Both the position numbers and the translations under genes were made by a program. Source: a virus. From it: a DNA stretch of 26,697 nucleotides. Of the stretch, positions 11,498 through 18,131 are shown one piece after another (position 1 is the stretch's first letter; each line of letters begins with the position of its first letter). The DNA lies in IMG/VR virus record IMGVR_UViG_3300025769_000693, positions 1 to 26,697 of that record. The stretch is one strand, 5' to 3'. The notes under the pieces were generated by a model that worked only from the letters and a program-made list of their open reading frames with translations, searched no databases and was not told the origin of the DNA.

Positions 11498-12231
11498 GAA
11501 CATTACTCACCATACTCTTTGTATTGATTTCTTCTTTTGCTCAAGCGAAAGAGTTAAAGGGTAACGAGTGGTATGTTCCGGGAGACTCCATAAAAAGCGA
11601 TGTATTGATACATCAGGGCAGTTACAACATCTCTCTGATTAATTATGATGGCGTTTCTATTGTGCGATTTTATGGAAAAATAGATCGGTCTTCTGTTACT
11701 TATCTTAAATATATCATTTTAACGACTGGTCCCGAATATGTTGCATTTTCTAGTCCCGGTGGTAATTTCATATCGGGTTTGATAATAGGTGAACTTCTAG
11801 AAAATTTAGGAGTTAAAGTCGTAGTACTACCTTATGATTATTGTTTGTCGGCTTGTGCATATGCAATTATGTATGCGCGGCAATTAGAAATTCATGGTCT
11901 TGTTGGTTTTCATTTGCCATATTTTGATATTCTACCCAAAGACAGAGAAGAAATGAAAAATTTATTATCGGACTATGCTAGTACGTTGTATGGTGTACAT
12001 TTATGGATCATTAAACATTTTGGTGATGTGCGTGTTTATACCCATATGTTAAAACATACCGATTTGGATCGTTATGCGACAATCGATTCAAATCAAGATT
12101 TGTTGGACATAAAAAATCCAGATATACCAACAGAATCCACTTTTGATGATATGAATGAAGAAGACATGGTAAAATGGTATCAAATGAAAATCAAAACATA
12201 TGCTAAAATATTAGAAGATCGAGGATTATAA
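11485..12231 (+). CDS. Secreted ClpP-like (periplasmic crotonase-fold) serine protease-like protein
   Basis: A 248-residue protein with a signal peptide (cleavage after AQA, about residue 21). The mature part has the ClpP/S49-like core: VRFYGKID (60-67), the oxyanion loop SSPGGNFISG (89-98), the nucleophile region CLSACAYA (120-127, Ser122), and GFHLPYF (141-147, His143). The order SPGG, C-x-SAC-A, GFH is typical of small periplasmic ClpP-fold proteins of alphaproteobacteria, which are presumed serine proteases. The third catalytic residue is not obvious. The start overlaps the 11312 gene without a clear ribosome site and is probably coupled. A phage-encoded periplasmic protease-like protein could modify envelope proteins, help lysis or counter envelope stress; this is inference. 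Confidence 0.8.
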   Translation: MSGIRTLLTILFVLISSFAQAKELKGNEWYVPGDSIKSDVLIHQGSYNISLINYDGVSIVRFYGKIDRSSVTYLKYIILTTGPEYVAFSSPGGNFISGLIIGELLENLGVKVVVLPYDYCLSACAYAIMYARQLEIHGLVGFHLPYFDILPKDREEMKNLLSDYASTLYGVHLWIIKHFGDVRVYTHMLKHTDLDRYATIDSNQDLLDIKNPDIPTESTFDDMNEEDMVKWYQMKIKTYAKILEDRGL

Positions 12232-12232
12232 C

Positions 12233-12484
12233 ATGACAGAATATACATTTGATTTCGGATTTACTGCCGTATCCGAAGAAGAAATGGAAACAACGCAACA
12301 GTTAGAGACAACTACCGCAACACTCGTTTCTTCACAAGACAAGATAGATCGGTTGTATAATGCCATTGTTCCTCTCCTGAACAATCTCAAAGCAAATCCC
12401 GAAAAGGAATACATTCGTTGGCCGAACAGACTTGCGAAGGTTGAGGAATTCGAGGATCATATTCAGAGCATTTATAATGCCTGA
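12233..12484 (+). CDS. T4-like phage protein of unknown function, 83 aa
   Basis: ATG 12233 lies one base after the previous stop. The 83-residue acidic protein has a Glu/Thr-rich N-terminal half (SEEEMETTQQLETTTATLVS), a coiled helix (DKIDRLYNAIVPLLNNL) and the ending NPEKEYIRWPNRLAKVEEFE. The combination 'LL.NL..NPEK.YI.WP.R..K...F' is widespread in marine T4-like phages without a known role, to my recollection. It is a soluble, probably dimeric helical protein. The stop overlaps the next gene's ATG. Confidence 0.75.
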   Translation: MTEYTFDFGFTAVSEEEMETTQQLETTTATLVSSQDKIDRLYNAIVPLLNNLKANPEKEYIRWPNRLAKVEEFEDHIQSIYNA

Positions 12485-12686
12485 ATATTGTTGTTCTCAT
12501 AGTATTAACGGTGTCCGCTTCGGCATTAGGTTAAAATCGGACACCGAAGAAAATCTAATTGAAAAGTATTCAAAACATTATGAAGATTTTGTGGTTGATG
12601 GAGTGTTCTTAAAAGAGTTTCCTATAACAGAAAGCGAAGAAAAGACGATCCGCAGAAGCGTCATCGTTCCAAAACATGTGAACTGA
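12477..12686 (+). CDS. Hypothetical protein, 69 aa
   Basis: ATG 12477 overlaps the end of the preceding gene by eight bases. The product begins MPEYCCSHSINGVRFGIRLK and has a Cys-Cys pair near the N-terminus and a basic tail. I recognise no family. A CC...H start could bind a metal but no second ligand pair is visible. Coupled translation with 12233-12484 is likely. The longer frame starting at 12432 lies within the upstream gene and is rejected. Confidence 0.6.
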   Translation: MPEYCCSHSINGVRFGIRLKSDTEENLIEKYSKHYEDFVVDGVFLKEFPITESEEKTIRRSVIVPKHVN

Positions 12687-12696
12687 GGGTAGCGAC

Positions 12697-13191
12697 ATGA
12701 CAAAACCAGTTCATTTCACAGATGAACAAATCACGCAAATAATCGACATTCTATCAGAACTTTCGTCAAAAACAAAAATATACTTTGGATGTGATTCTGT
12801 TCGTATTATTAAAAACGGACAAAAGATGGCAAAGTATGCGACTGTTCTTGTCGTACATAAAAATGGTTCAAACGGTTGTAAGATTTTTCGGAACATATCA
12901 TATGAACCAGATTATGAAAAGAACATCTCAAGACCTCGTATGAGACTTATGACTGAAGTGTATAAGGTTGCGGAACTGTACATGCAGATGTATCCATACA
13001 TTTTTGGGTATGATATCGAAGTCCATCTTGATGTTAATCCAGACGAAATACACGGCTCTTCATGTGTAGCAAAAGAAGCAGCAGGATACATTCTTGGTGT
13101 AACTGGAATGGAACCGAAATTGAAACCAGATGCACTGGCGGCATCTTTCGGTGCTGATGGTATTGTTCACGGGTTTCATGAAAGAGTATAA
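12697..13191 (+). CDS. DUF458/YkuK-like RNase H-fold protein
   Basis: The 164-residue product has the RNase H-like pattern of the YkuK/DUF458 family. It shows IYFGCDSVRI (first Asp on strand 1), ATVLVVHKNG (strand 2), RLMTEVYKVAELY (helix with acidic residue), IEVHLDVNPDE (second Asp region), SSCVAKEAAGYILG, and KPDALAASFGADGIVH (C-terminal Asp). The acidic residues of an RNase H metal site therefore appear conserved. YkuK itself has no established biochemical role, so nuclease activity is a family prediction. GAGGGTAGCGAC precedes the start. It ends the operon begun at 11312 and is followed by a terminator. Confidence 0.82.
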   Translation: MTKPVHFTDEQITQIIDILSELSSKTKIYFGCDSVRIIKNGQKMAKYATVLVVHKNGSNGCKIFRNISYEPDYEKNISRPRMRLMTEVYKVAELYMQMYPYIFGYDIEVHLDVNPDEIHGSSCVAKEAAGYILGVTGMEPKLKPDALAASFGADGIVHGFHERV

Positions 13192-13197
13192 GATAAG

Positions 13198-13226
13198 GAA
13201 GAACTCTTAGGGGTTCATCTTTTTTC
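13198..13226 (+). terminator. Terminator after the DUF458-like gene
   Basis: GAAGAAC pairs with GTTCATC with one A-A mismatch, followed by six T and, after CA, a further long T-tract. The T-tracts also lie just upstream of the promoter at 13249. Confidence 0.75.
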
Positions 13227-13248
13227 ATTTTTTTTTTTATTTTTCCTC

Positions 13249-13277
13249 TTGACGAATCACTTTCGAATGCTTATATT
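13249..13277 (+). promoter_or_regulatory. Early-type promoter of 13308-14067
   Basis: TTGACG (13249-13254), 17 bases, TATATT (13272-13277), then AGTGTAAGAGAGAGAGAGG. The box and leader are nearly identical to those at 8535, including CCTC before the -35 and GAATCA after it. Confidence 0.88.
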
Positions 13278-13307
13278 GATAGTGTAAGAGAGAGAGAGGT
13301 AAGAAAA

Positions 13308-13460
13308 ATGTGGAAAGTTGTCTGGAACTATCGCGGTCGCCACGGTGGCGAAAAGATGTTCGCTAAAAACTATGCCGCACAATCTTTCGCGAATGTCATG
13401 ATCCGCAAGGATGGCATCACGAAAGTCGGAGTAAAGTTTGCTGGAAAGGAAGCAGCATGA
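13308..13460 (+). CDS. Small early protein, 50 aa
   Basis: ATG 13308 follows the leader AGAGAGGTAAGAAAA of the 13249 promoter. The 50-residue product is basic and aromatic at its start (MWKVVWNYRGRHGGEKMF) and has no membrane segment. Its stop overlaps the ATG of the next gene (ATGA). Promoter position, ribosome site and coupling make it a confident small gene despite its size. Without it, the 13457 gene would have a 170-base leader. Function is unknown; basic early proteins may bind nucleic acid or RNA polymerase. Confidence 0.75.
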   Translation: MWKVVWNYRGRHGGEKMFAKNYAAQSFANVMIRKDGITKVGVKFAGKEAA

Positions 13461-13678
13461 TTGACCAAACTCGCGGATTTGCAATAATGAGCGATGCAGG
13501 TGTAGTCTTCGCGTATGAGGAAGATTATGGCAATGCCGCTGAACATCTCATGGTGTTGCAAGAAATGGGCAACAAGGGTTTGAAAATCTGGTATGCTGAC
13601 GAAGCAGATGAATATGCCAGTGTCATTGCCCAAGCTTGGTTAGACTCAGACGGTTCAGGAGAAGGACAATTCCTATGA
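13457..13678 (+). CDS. Hypothetical acidic protein, 73 aa
   Basis: The start overlaps the preceding stop by four bases. The 73-residue product is acidic and helical (YGNAAEHLMVLQEMGNKGLK, then EADEYASVIAQAWLDSDGS), with no Cys, signal or membrane segment. Its stop overlaps the ATG of 13675, continuing a coupled chain. AAAGGAAGCAGC precedes the start. No family is recognised. Confidence 0.7.
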   Translation: MIDQTRGFAIMSDAGVVFAYEEDYGNAAEHLMVLQEMGNKGLKIWYADEADEYASVIAQAWLDSDGSGEGQFL

Positions 13679-13884
13679 AAAAAGCACGGAAAACGATTGA
13701 AGTTGAAACTCTGCGTGAAATGACAAATCATTTTCTCGCGAATGAAAATACCAATGCTGATGAACGGCAAGGCGTAGTAGATATGCTTGAATCAGTTCTG
13801 TTCCAGACTGGCAATTATCAAGGTTATCGGTATCTTGATACTGCTGAAATCGAAGGAAACGGAACTCGTCGTTACTACTTCTAA
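13675..13884 (+). CDS. Hypothetical protein, 69 aa
   Basis: ATG 13675 overlaps the previous TGA and follows AGGAGAAGGACAATTCCT. The product has a basic start (MKKARKTIEVETLREM), a central acidic helix (ADERQGVVDMLESVLFQTG) and ends in RRYYF. The longer frame from 13636 lies inside the previous gene and lacks a ribosome site. It is the third member of the coupled early chain from the 13249 promoter. Function is unknown. Confidence 0.68.
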   Translation: MKKARKTIEVETLREMTNHFLANENTNADERQGVVDMLESVLFQTGNYQGYRYLDTAEIEGNGTRRYYF

Positions 13885-13896
13885 AGGAGAGGTGAA

Positions 13897-14067
13897 ATGG
13901 AAGCAATTCTGAAAGACGAAATCAACGCCTATAACGGGATTGAAGTTGATGTGAAAGAACGTCACGAAATGGGTGATGTGATTGTCTACACGGTCGAATG
14001 TGAACCTTATGAGGGTGGTGGCAAAATCTCTTTCGCAGTTCGTGAAGAAAATCTCGAATTTATTTGA
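13897..14067 (+). CDS. Small early protein, 56 aa
   Basis: ATG 13897 follows a strong AAAGGAGAGGTGAA site, 12 bases after the previous stop. The 56-residue product is acidic, with an N-terminal helix (MEAILKDEINAYNG) and a beta-type remainder (VIVYTVECEPYEGGGKISFA). It is below common length cut-offs but well supported by its ribosome site and placement. It is followed by the DUF932 promoter. No family is recognised. Confidence 0.72.
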   Translation: MEAILKDEINAYNGIEVDVKERHEMGDVIVYTVECEPYEGGGKISFAVREENLEFI

Positions 14068-14076
14068 AAAAAACGC

Positions 14077-14105
14077 TTGACACGAATCATTCTTTTGAAT
14101 ATAAT
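14077..14105 (+). promoter_or_regulatory. Sigma70-type promoter of the DUF932 gene
   Basis: TTGACA (14077-14082), 17 bases, TATAAT (14100-14105), both perfect. The spacer start CGAATCATT resembles those at 8541 and 13255. The downstream leader differs (no GTAAGAGAGAG), suggesting a different regulatory class. Confidence 0.87.
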
Positions 14106-14143
14106 AATCGTAGAAACAGTGAGAAAACAGAAAGGTAAATCTC

Positions 14144-15115
14144 ATGGCACATATGATTGAAATCGTAAATGGCAAAGCACAGATGGCATACGCAGAATCG
14201 GGTGGTGTTCCTTGGCACGGTCTCGGGACCGAAGTCTCAAATGATCTCACACCTGAACAGATGATGGAAAAGGCGGGTGTTGACTGGGAAGTTGAAGAGG
14301 TTGAATCGTTTATTGAGTTCAACGGTGATCGTCTTCCTACTGGTCAGAAATCTCTTGTTCGTAAAACGGACGCTAAGATTTTGACTAATGTTGGTGAAAA
14401 CTGGCATCCTGTTCAGAACCGAGAAGCATTTCAATTCTTCAATGAATTCGTCCTTGCGGGCGATATGGAGATGCACACTGCCGGTTCACTTCGTGACGGA
14501 CAATATGTCTGGGCCTTGGCAAAAGTCAAAGAATCGTTTGATATCTTCGGCGGGGATCAGGTAGACTCTTACATGCTCTTCTCCAATCCTCATCAGTATG
14601 GTAAAGCGATTGATGTTCGCTTCACTCCGATCCGAGTAGTTTGCAATAACACTCTGACTTTCGCAATCAACTCTCAAGCGGATCGTGCTGTAAAAGTCGG
14701 TCACCGCACAGCATTTGATGCGGATGCGGTCAAGAACACAATGGGGCTTGCTCACGAAAAGTTCGCTAAGTACAAAGAAATGGCAGAGTTTCTTGGGTCG
14801 CGCCGGTTCTCAGTTGATAATCTTCTTCAGTACTACAACGAAGTGTTTCCGTTGACTTCTGGAGAACAAAAAGAGGTCACGAAAGAAACTCTTTCACGCC
14901 CGGCAAAGCAAGCATTTGAGGTGCTTGAGACTCAACCGGGTGCAGAGTTCGCTGAAGGAACTTGGTGGCAAGCATTCAACAGTGTTACTTTCATGACCGA
15001 CCACGTACAAGGTCGTAGTGCTGATAATCGTCTGTACAACCAGTGGTTTGGCACTAACCAAAACCGCAAGATCAAAGCAGCAGAGAAGGCAGTGGAGTAC
15101 GCCATGGCAGCATAG
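14144..15115 (+). CDS. DUF932 phage/plasmid-like protein
   Basis: A 323-residue protein of the DUF932 (TIGR03299-type) family, common in phages, plasmids and genomic islands. Signature elements are the N-terminal GGVPWHGLGTEV, GENWHPVQNREAFQFFNEF in the middle, IRVVCNNTLTFAI, and a C-terminal segment with WWQAFNSVTFMTDH. The length is close to the family norm. AAAGGTAAATCTC precedes the start. It is transcribed alone, from a consensus promoter to a strong terminator at 15168. The biochemical role is not established to my knowledge. High expression seems likely from promoter quality. Confidence 0.9.
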   Translation: MAHMIEIVNGKAQMAYAESGGVPWHGLGTEVSNDLTPEQMMEKAGVDWEVEEVESFIEFNGDRLPTGQKSLVRKTDAKILTNVGENWHPVQNREAFQFFNEFVLAGDMEMHTAGSLRDGQYVWALAKVKESFDIFGGDQVDSYMLFSNPHQYGKAIDVRFTPIRVVCNNTLTFAINSQADRAVKVGHRTAFDADAVKNTMGLAHEKFAKYKEMAEFLGSRRFSVDNLLQYYNEVFPLTSGEQKEVTKETLSRPAKQAFEVLETQPGAEFAEGTWWQAFNSVTFMTDHVQGRSADNRLYNQWFGTNQNRKIKAAEKAVEYAMAA

Positions 15116-15126
15116 TAGAAGATGCG

Positions 15127-15152
15127 TATGGGTTCCACGCAAAACGGGCCTT
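15127..15152 (+). repeat. Copy of the tmRNA 3' hairpin sequence
   Basis: GTATGGGTTCC (15126-15136) and AAAACGGGCC (15141-15150) repeat, in the same order and with similar spacing, the sequence at the 3' end of the tmRNA (2978-3009). It can form only a weak hairpin here. It lies between the DUF932 stop and a strong terminator. Confidence 0.55.
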
Positions 15153-15167
15153 TCTTGCTTTCACTTT

Positions 15168-15195
15168 GGGAGCGTTTGTTACGCTCCCTTTTTTT
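15168..15195 (+). terminator. Rho-independent terminator after the DUF932 gene
   Basis: GGGAGCGT (15168-15175) and ACGCTCCC (15181-15188) form an 8-bp perfect stem with a TTGTT loop, then seven T. The last T is the first base of the late box at 15195. Confidence 0.95.
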
Positions 15196-15202
15196 ATAAA
15201 TA
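15195..15202 (+). promoter_or_regulatory. T4-type late promoter (TATAAATA) of the internal-protein block
   Basis: Exact TATAAATA, continuous with the terminator T-run, 32 bases before the start at 15234. It probably opens transcription of the late block up to at least 20332. Confidence 0.88.
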
Positions 15203-15233
15203 GAGTAAACAACTTTATCCAAATGGGGAAAAT

Positions 15234-16319
15234 ATGAAAAGTTTCAAGACGTTCTTAAATGAGGGGTTCACTCATTTTCCGAAATCCGAATCTGATATAG
15301 ACAATTTAAAATTTGTTCCAGACGATAAAAAGGAAAATCTCAAAAAACTTTTTGCTGAGTTGTCAATGAACAAATCCGGAATAAAAGACCCTATTGCTCT
15401 CGACGCTACTAAACCCAACATAATAAAATTAATAAGAGTCTTATCTTTCGATTACAACTTAAAATCATTGTCGAAAAAATACGGATTTTCGATAAGTGCT
15501 GGAAATGGTTCTCGCGGCGGAAAGGGGTCGGCTTCGAAAGGATTTGCTTTCGAAAATAATATCGTCAAGGATGTTAAGAAGTATAAAGAAGAAGGTTTGG
15601 ATGGCGATTTCATTTATCCCGACATGATGAAATCGATGCATGATGCATTTCTAAAAGATGCTAAAAAAATATCGGTAAAGTTAGATGGTGCTGCGAACAC
15701 GAAAAGACCTATATTTTTGACTGATGTTTCCATGCTTATCGGCGGACGAGATTTGCAAATCGGATCTAAAGTTACAGATGTTACGGTCACCGCTGATGGT
15801 AAACCCTATTATATTTCAGCAAAATATGGTGGTACAGTTACCTTTTTTAATTCGGGTGTTCGAAAAATATTTCCTCCAGCAGATTTCGAAAAAGGATCAT
15901 TTAAAAACCGAGAAGCAAAAATTCTATTGAATGCATTTGGTATCGACGAACAAAAATTTATTGAAATTTTTTCTAGTTATGATAGATCCAAACCTTCAAA
16001 AGCAAAAAAAATCAGAGTTAATGCAACAGGTAAGGCGAATAAAAGACTTTTACAACAACTTCTTTTATCTGGTGTAGGTTATGGTTATTGGATGGCACAC
16101 CGCCGAGGAAAAAATGTAGAATTTTATGAGATGACTCGTCGAAAAATGATAGACTCGGCGAAAATATCTAAAGTCACGATATTGTATCCTCAACCCGGAT
16201 CAGCAAAACGAATAGACATTGAAGTGCTAACACCTCGCTATGAATTTAAAATAAATATTAGAAACAAACAAGGCGGGTTATATCCAACTCACATCATGGC
16301 AGATTACAAATATAGGTAA
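15234..16319 (+). CDS. Capsid-targeted protein, possible PD-(D/E)XK nuclease or KxDG protein
   Basis: The 361-residue product begins MKSFKTFLNEG, closely matching the T4 capsid-targeting peptide; prohead protease cleavage would fall after FLNE. The body has GSASKGFAFENNIVKDVKKY (Glu107), then TDVTVTADGKPYYISAKYGG (Asp182, Lys197). This spacing of a helix Glu, a strand Asp and an x-x-K strand fits the restriction-nuclease (PD-(D/E)XK) fold, though the usual Glu before Lys is replaced by Ser-Ala. It also holds SVKLDGA (147-153), similar to SVKWDGA of the next gene, so a nucleotidyltransferase relationship is an alternative. First gene after a late promoter, with a 7-base gap to the next. Packaging is inferred; the enzyme class is uncertain. 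Confidence 0.72.
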   Translation: MKSFKTFLNEGFTHFPKSESDIDNLKFVPDDKKENLKKLFAELSMNKSGIKDPIALDATKPNIIKLIRVLSFDYNLKSLSKKYGFSISAGNGSRGGKGSASKGFAFENNIVKDVKKYKEEGLDGDFIYPDMMKSMHDAFLKDAKKISVKLDGAANTKRPIFLTDVSMLIGGRDLQIGSKVTDVTVTADGKPYYISAKYGGTVTFFNSGVRKIFPPADFEKGSFKNREAKILLNAFGIDEQKFIEIFSSYDRSKPSKAKKIRVNATGKANKRLLQQLLLSGVGYGYWMAHRRGKNVEFYEMTRRKMIDSAKISKVTILYPQPGSAKRIDIEVLTPRYEFKINIRNKQGGLYPTHIMADYKYR

Positions 16320-16326
16320 AATTCTA

Positions 16327-17544
16327 ATGATATCCTTCAAATCCTTTCTAGCAGAACAAAAGAACACACATATGACGCACATCGATGATGCTATCATCTA
16401 TGGTGGCGTCAGTGGTGCCAGACAAGCAATCAATGCGATTCGTTCGTTTCGGGATATGCTTCAAGGCCATCATTCTGGTTCCGTATCAGTAAAATGGGAT
16501 GGAGCTCCTGCTATCTTTGCAGGAACTGATCCTTCTGATGGTAAGTTCTTTGTCGCTAAAAAGGGCATCTTTGCCAAGAATCCTAAAGTCTATAAAACAC
16601 CTCAAGAGATTGATGCAGACACTTCAGGCGATCTTGCAGCAAAATTGAAACTTGCTTTACAACACCTACCTTCACTTGGCATCAAAGGTGTCATTCAGGG
16701 CGATTTCTTATTCGCTCAAAACGATCTAAAAAAGGACAAGATTGATGGAGAAGATTTTATCACTTTTCATCCCAACACCATTGTTTATGCCGTTCCAGCA
16801 AATACGCCAATGGCAAAAGATATCGCGTCGGCGAAACTGGGGATTGTCTGGCACACAACATATAAAGGATCAACATTCGAGTCAATGAGAGCGTCATATG
16901 GCGTCAATGTGAACAAGTTTAGATCATCAAGTGCTGTATGGTCGCAAGATGCTTTCCTGAGAGACCTGACGAATGCTACCATGTCAGAATCCGAGACAAA
17001 GATGGTCAATGCTTATCTTTCTGTTGCTGGCAAGATATTCAATAAAATATCAGGATCGACATTACGAGAACTTGAAGCACATCCAGAGTTACCAAGATTG
17101 ATTGAACAATACAACAACACATTTGTTCGAAGTGGTCAAGTCATTCAAGACACCGCAAAGCATACGAACAATTTGATATTATGGATACAGAGAAAGTTTC
17201 ATGATGAAATATCGCAACTGAAAACAGAAAAAGGTAAAACGCCTAGAAGAGAAAAACTGGCAAATATCATGACATTTTTCTCGACCAGAAACAAGATTTC
17301 TATAAAACTGTTGTTCGATTTTCAAAAAGCAATCATAGATGCAAAACTAATTATTATAAATATACTTAATAGATTGTCGAAAGTCAAGACTTTCGTAAGA
17401 ACAAATAGAGGATACAAGACTACTGGCCCTGAAGGTTATGTTGCGATAGACAAACTTTCTGGTTCAGCATTAAAAATTGTTGATAGAATGGAGTTTTCTT
17501 ATAACAACTTCTCGCCGGACATTGTGAAAGGTTGGGAAAAATAA
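16327..17544 (+). CDS. Capsid-targeted KxDG nucleotidyltransferase (nucleic-acid ligase-like)
   Basis: The 405-residue product begins MISFKSFLAEQ, another capsid-targeting-like peptide with a predicted cut after FLAE. SVSVKWDGAPAIFAG (52-66) contains the KxDG motif I of covalent nucleotidyltransferases (Lys56 would carry AMP). Later motifs plausibly follow: FFVAKKGIFAKN (74-85), GVIQGDFLFAQ (121-131, motif III/IIIa-like) and LGIVWHTTYKG (171-181, motif IV-like). The C-terminal half is helical and lacks a recognisable OB fold. The family includes DNA and RNA ligases; similar proteins occur in T4-like marine phages without proven substrate. It lies between two other CTS-type genes. Ligase activity is a motif-based prediction; packaging is inferred. 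Confidence 0.78.
   Translation: MISFKSFLAEQKNTHMTHIDDAIIYGGVSGARQAINAIRSFRDMLQGHHSGSVSVKWDGAPAIFAGTDPSDGKFFVAKKGIFAKNPKVYKTPQEIDADTSGDLAAKLKLALQHLPSLGIKGVIQGDFLFAQNDLKKDKIDGEDFITFHPNTIVYAVPANTPMAKDIASAKLGIVWHTTYKGSTFESMRASYGVNVNKFRSSSAVWSQDAFLRDLTNATMSESETKMVNAYLSVAGKIFNKISGSTLRELEAHPELPRLIEQYNNTFVRSGQVIQDTAKHTNNLILWIQRKFHDEISQLKTEKGKTPRREKLANIMTFFSTRNKISIKLLFDFQKAIIDAKLIIINILNRLSKVKTFVRTNRGYKTTGPEGYVAIDKLSGSALKIVDRMEFSYNNFSPDIVKGWEK
17355..17362 (+). promoter_or_regulatory. Late-box match inside the ligase-like gene
   Basis: Exact TATAAATA about 205 bases before the 17567 start, within coding sequence in an AT-rich stretch. It could boost the downstream internal-protein genes, or be chance. 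Confidence 0.25.
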
Positions 17545-17566
17545 ATCAAATGGGGTACAAATAAAA

Positions 17567-18127
17567 ATGAACAATAAACAAAAAATTGCCGAGGCTAAAG
17601 CAAGAGTAAGTCAACTTACCGAAAATCGAATCAACATTTATGATCTTCGTTTGAATGAATCTTTGAACTTGACTGAGAAGAAAAAGAAACTGGATCCAGT
17701 TGACGCAAAAGAGTTAGAAGGTGACTGGGAAGATCGCCTAGACGCTGATATTGACAATGATGGTGACGAAGATGAATCGGATGAATATCTGCACAATCGT
17801 CGTAAAACAATCAAGAAAGCGATGAAGAAAGAGGAAAAAGAATGTGATTGTGATATGGAAGATGATGACGAACATGACGAAGATTGTCCTATGTATAAAA
17901 TGAAGAAAGAATCAATTGATGAAGCAACCATCGACTACAAAGTTAATGTAGACGGTCTTCCACCTATGTTTATTGACGCAAAGAACCCAGGCGAAGTGAA
18001 GATGAAACTCCGTAAACTGCTTCGTAGACCAGATTCGATTGGCGATGTTACAAGAATCACTAAGACGGACCTGAAGAAATATTTCCGGATCAAAGGTATG
18101 GGTAAAGATCCAGAAGCAGTGGAATAA
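17567..18127 (+). CDS. Acidic EF-hand-like internal protein
   Basis: The 186-residue product has three parts. The N-terminus contains repeated protease-like sites (QLTEN, RLNESLNLTEKK). The middle has an EF-hand or dockerin-like loop, DIDNDGDEDESDEYL (61-75), followed by a Cys/Asp/His cluster (CDCDMEDDDEHDEDC). After SIDEA comes a basic C-terminal domain with LPPMFIDAKNPGEVKMKLRK and a predicted nucleic-acid-binding character. Calcium or divalent-metal binding is plausible because all odd loop positions are Asp. The x-L-x-E sites suggest processing by the prohead protease during head maturation. It is four bases from the next late gene. Similar acidic EF-hand-like proteins occur near head genes of marine T4-like phages, from memory. 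Confidence 0.72.
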   Translation: MNNKQKIAEAKARVSQLTENRINIYDLRLNESLNLTEKKKKLDPVDAKELEGDWEDRLDADIDNDGDEDESDEYLHNRRKTIKKAMKKEEKECDCDMEDDDEHDEDCPMYKMKKESIDEATIDYKVNVDGLPPMFIDAKNPGEVKMKLRKLLRRPDSIGDVTRITKTDLKKYFRIKGMGKDPEAVE

Positions 18128-18131
18128 TCCT

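Noticed and set aside
14894-15222. Several open minus-strand frames across the DUF932 gene and elsewhere
   Set aside because: They lie entirely opposite well-supported + strand genes and lack ribosome sites or promoters. They do not resemble known proteins. No minus-strand gene is supported anywhere in the window.
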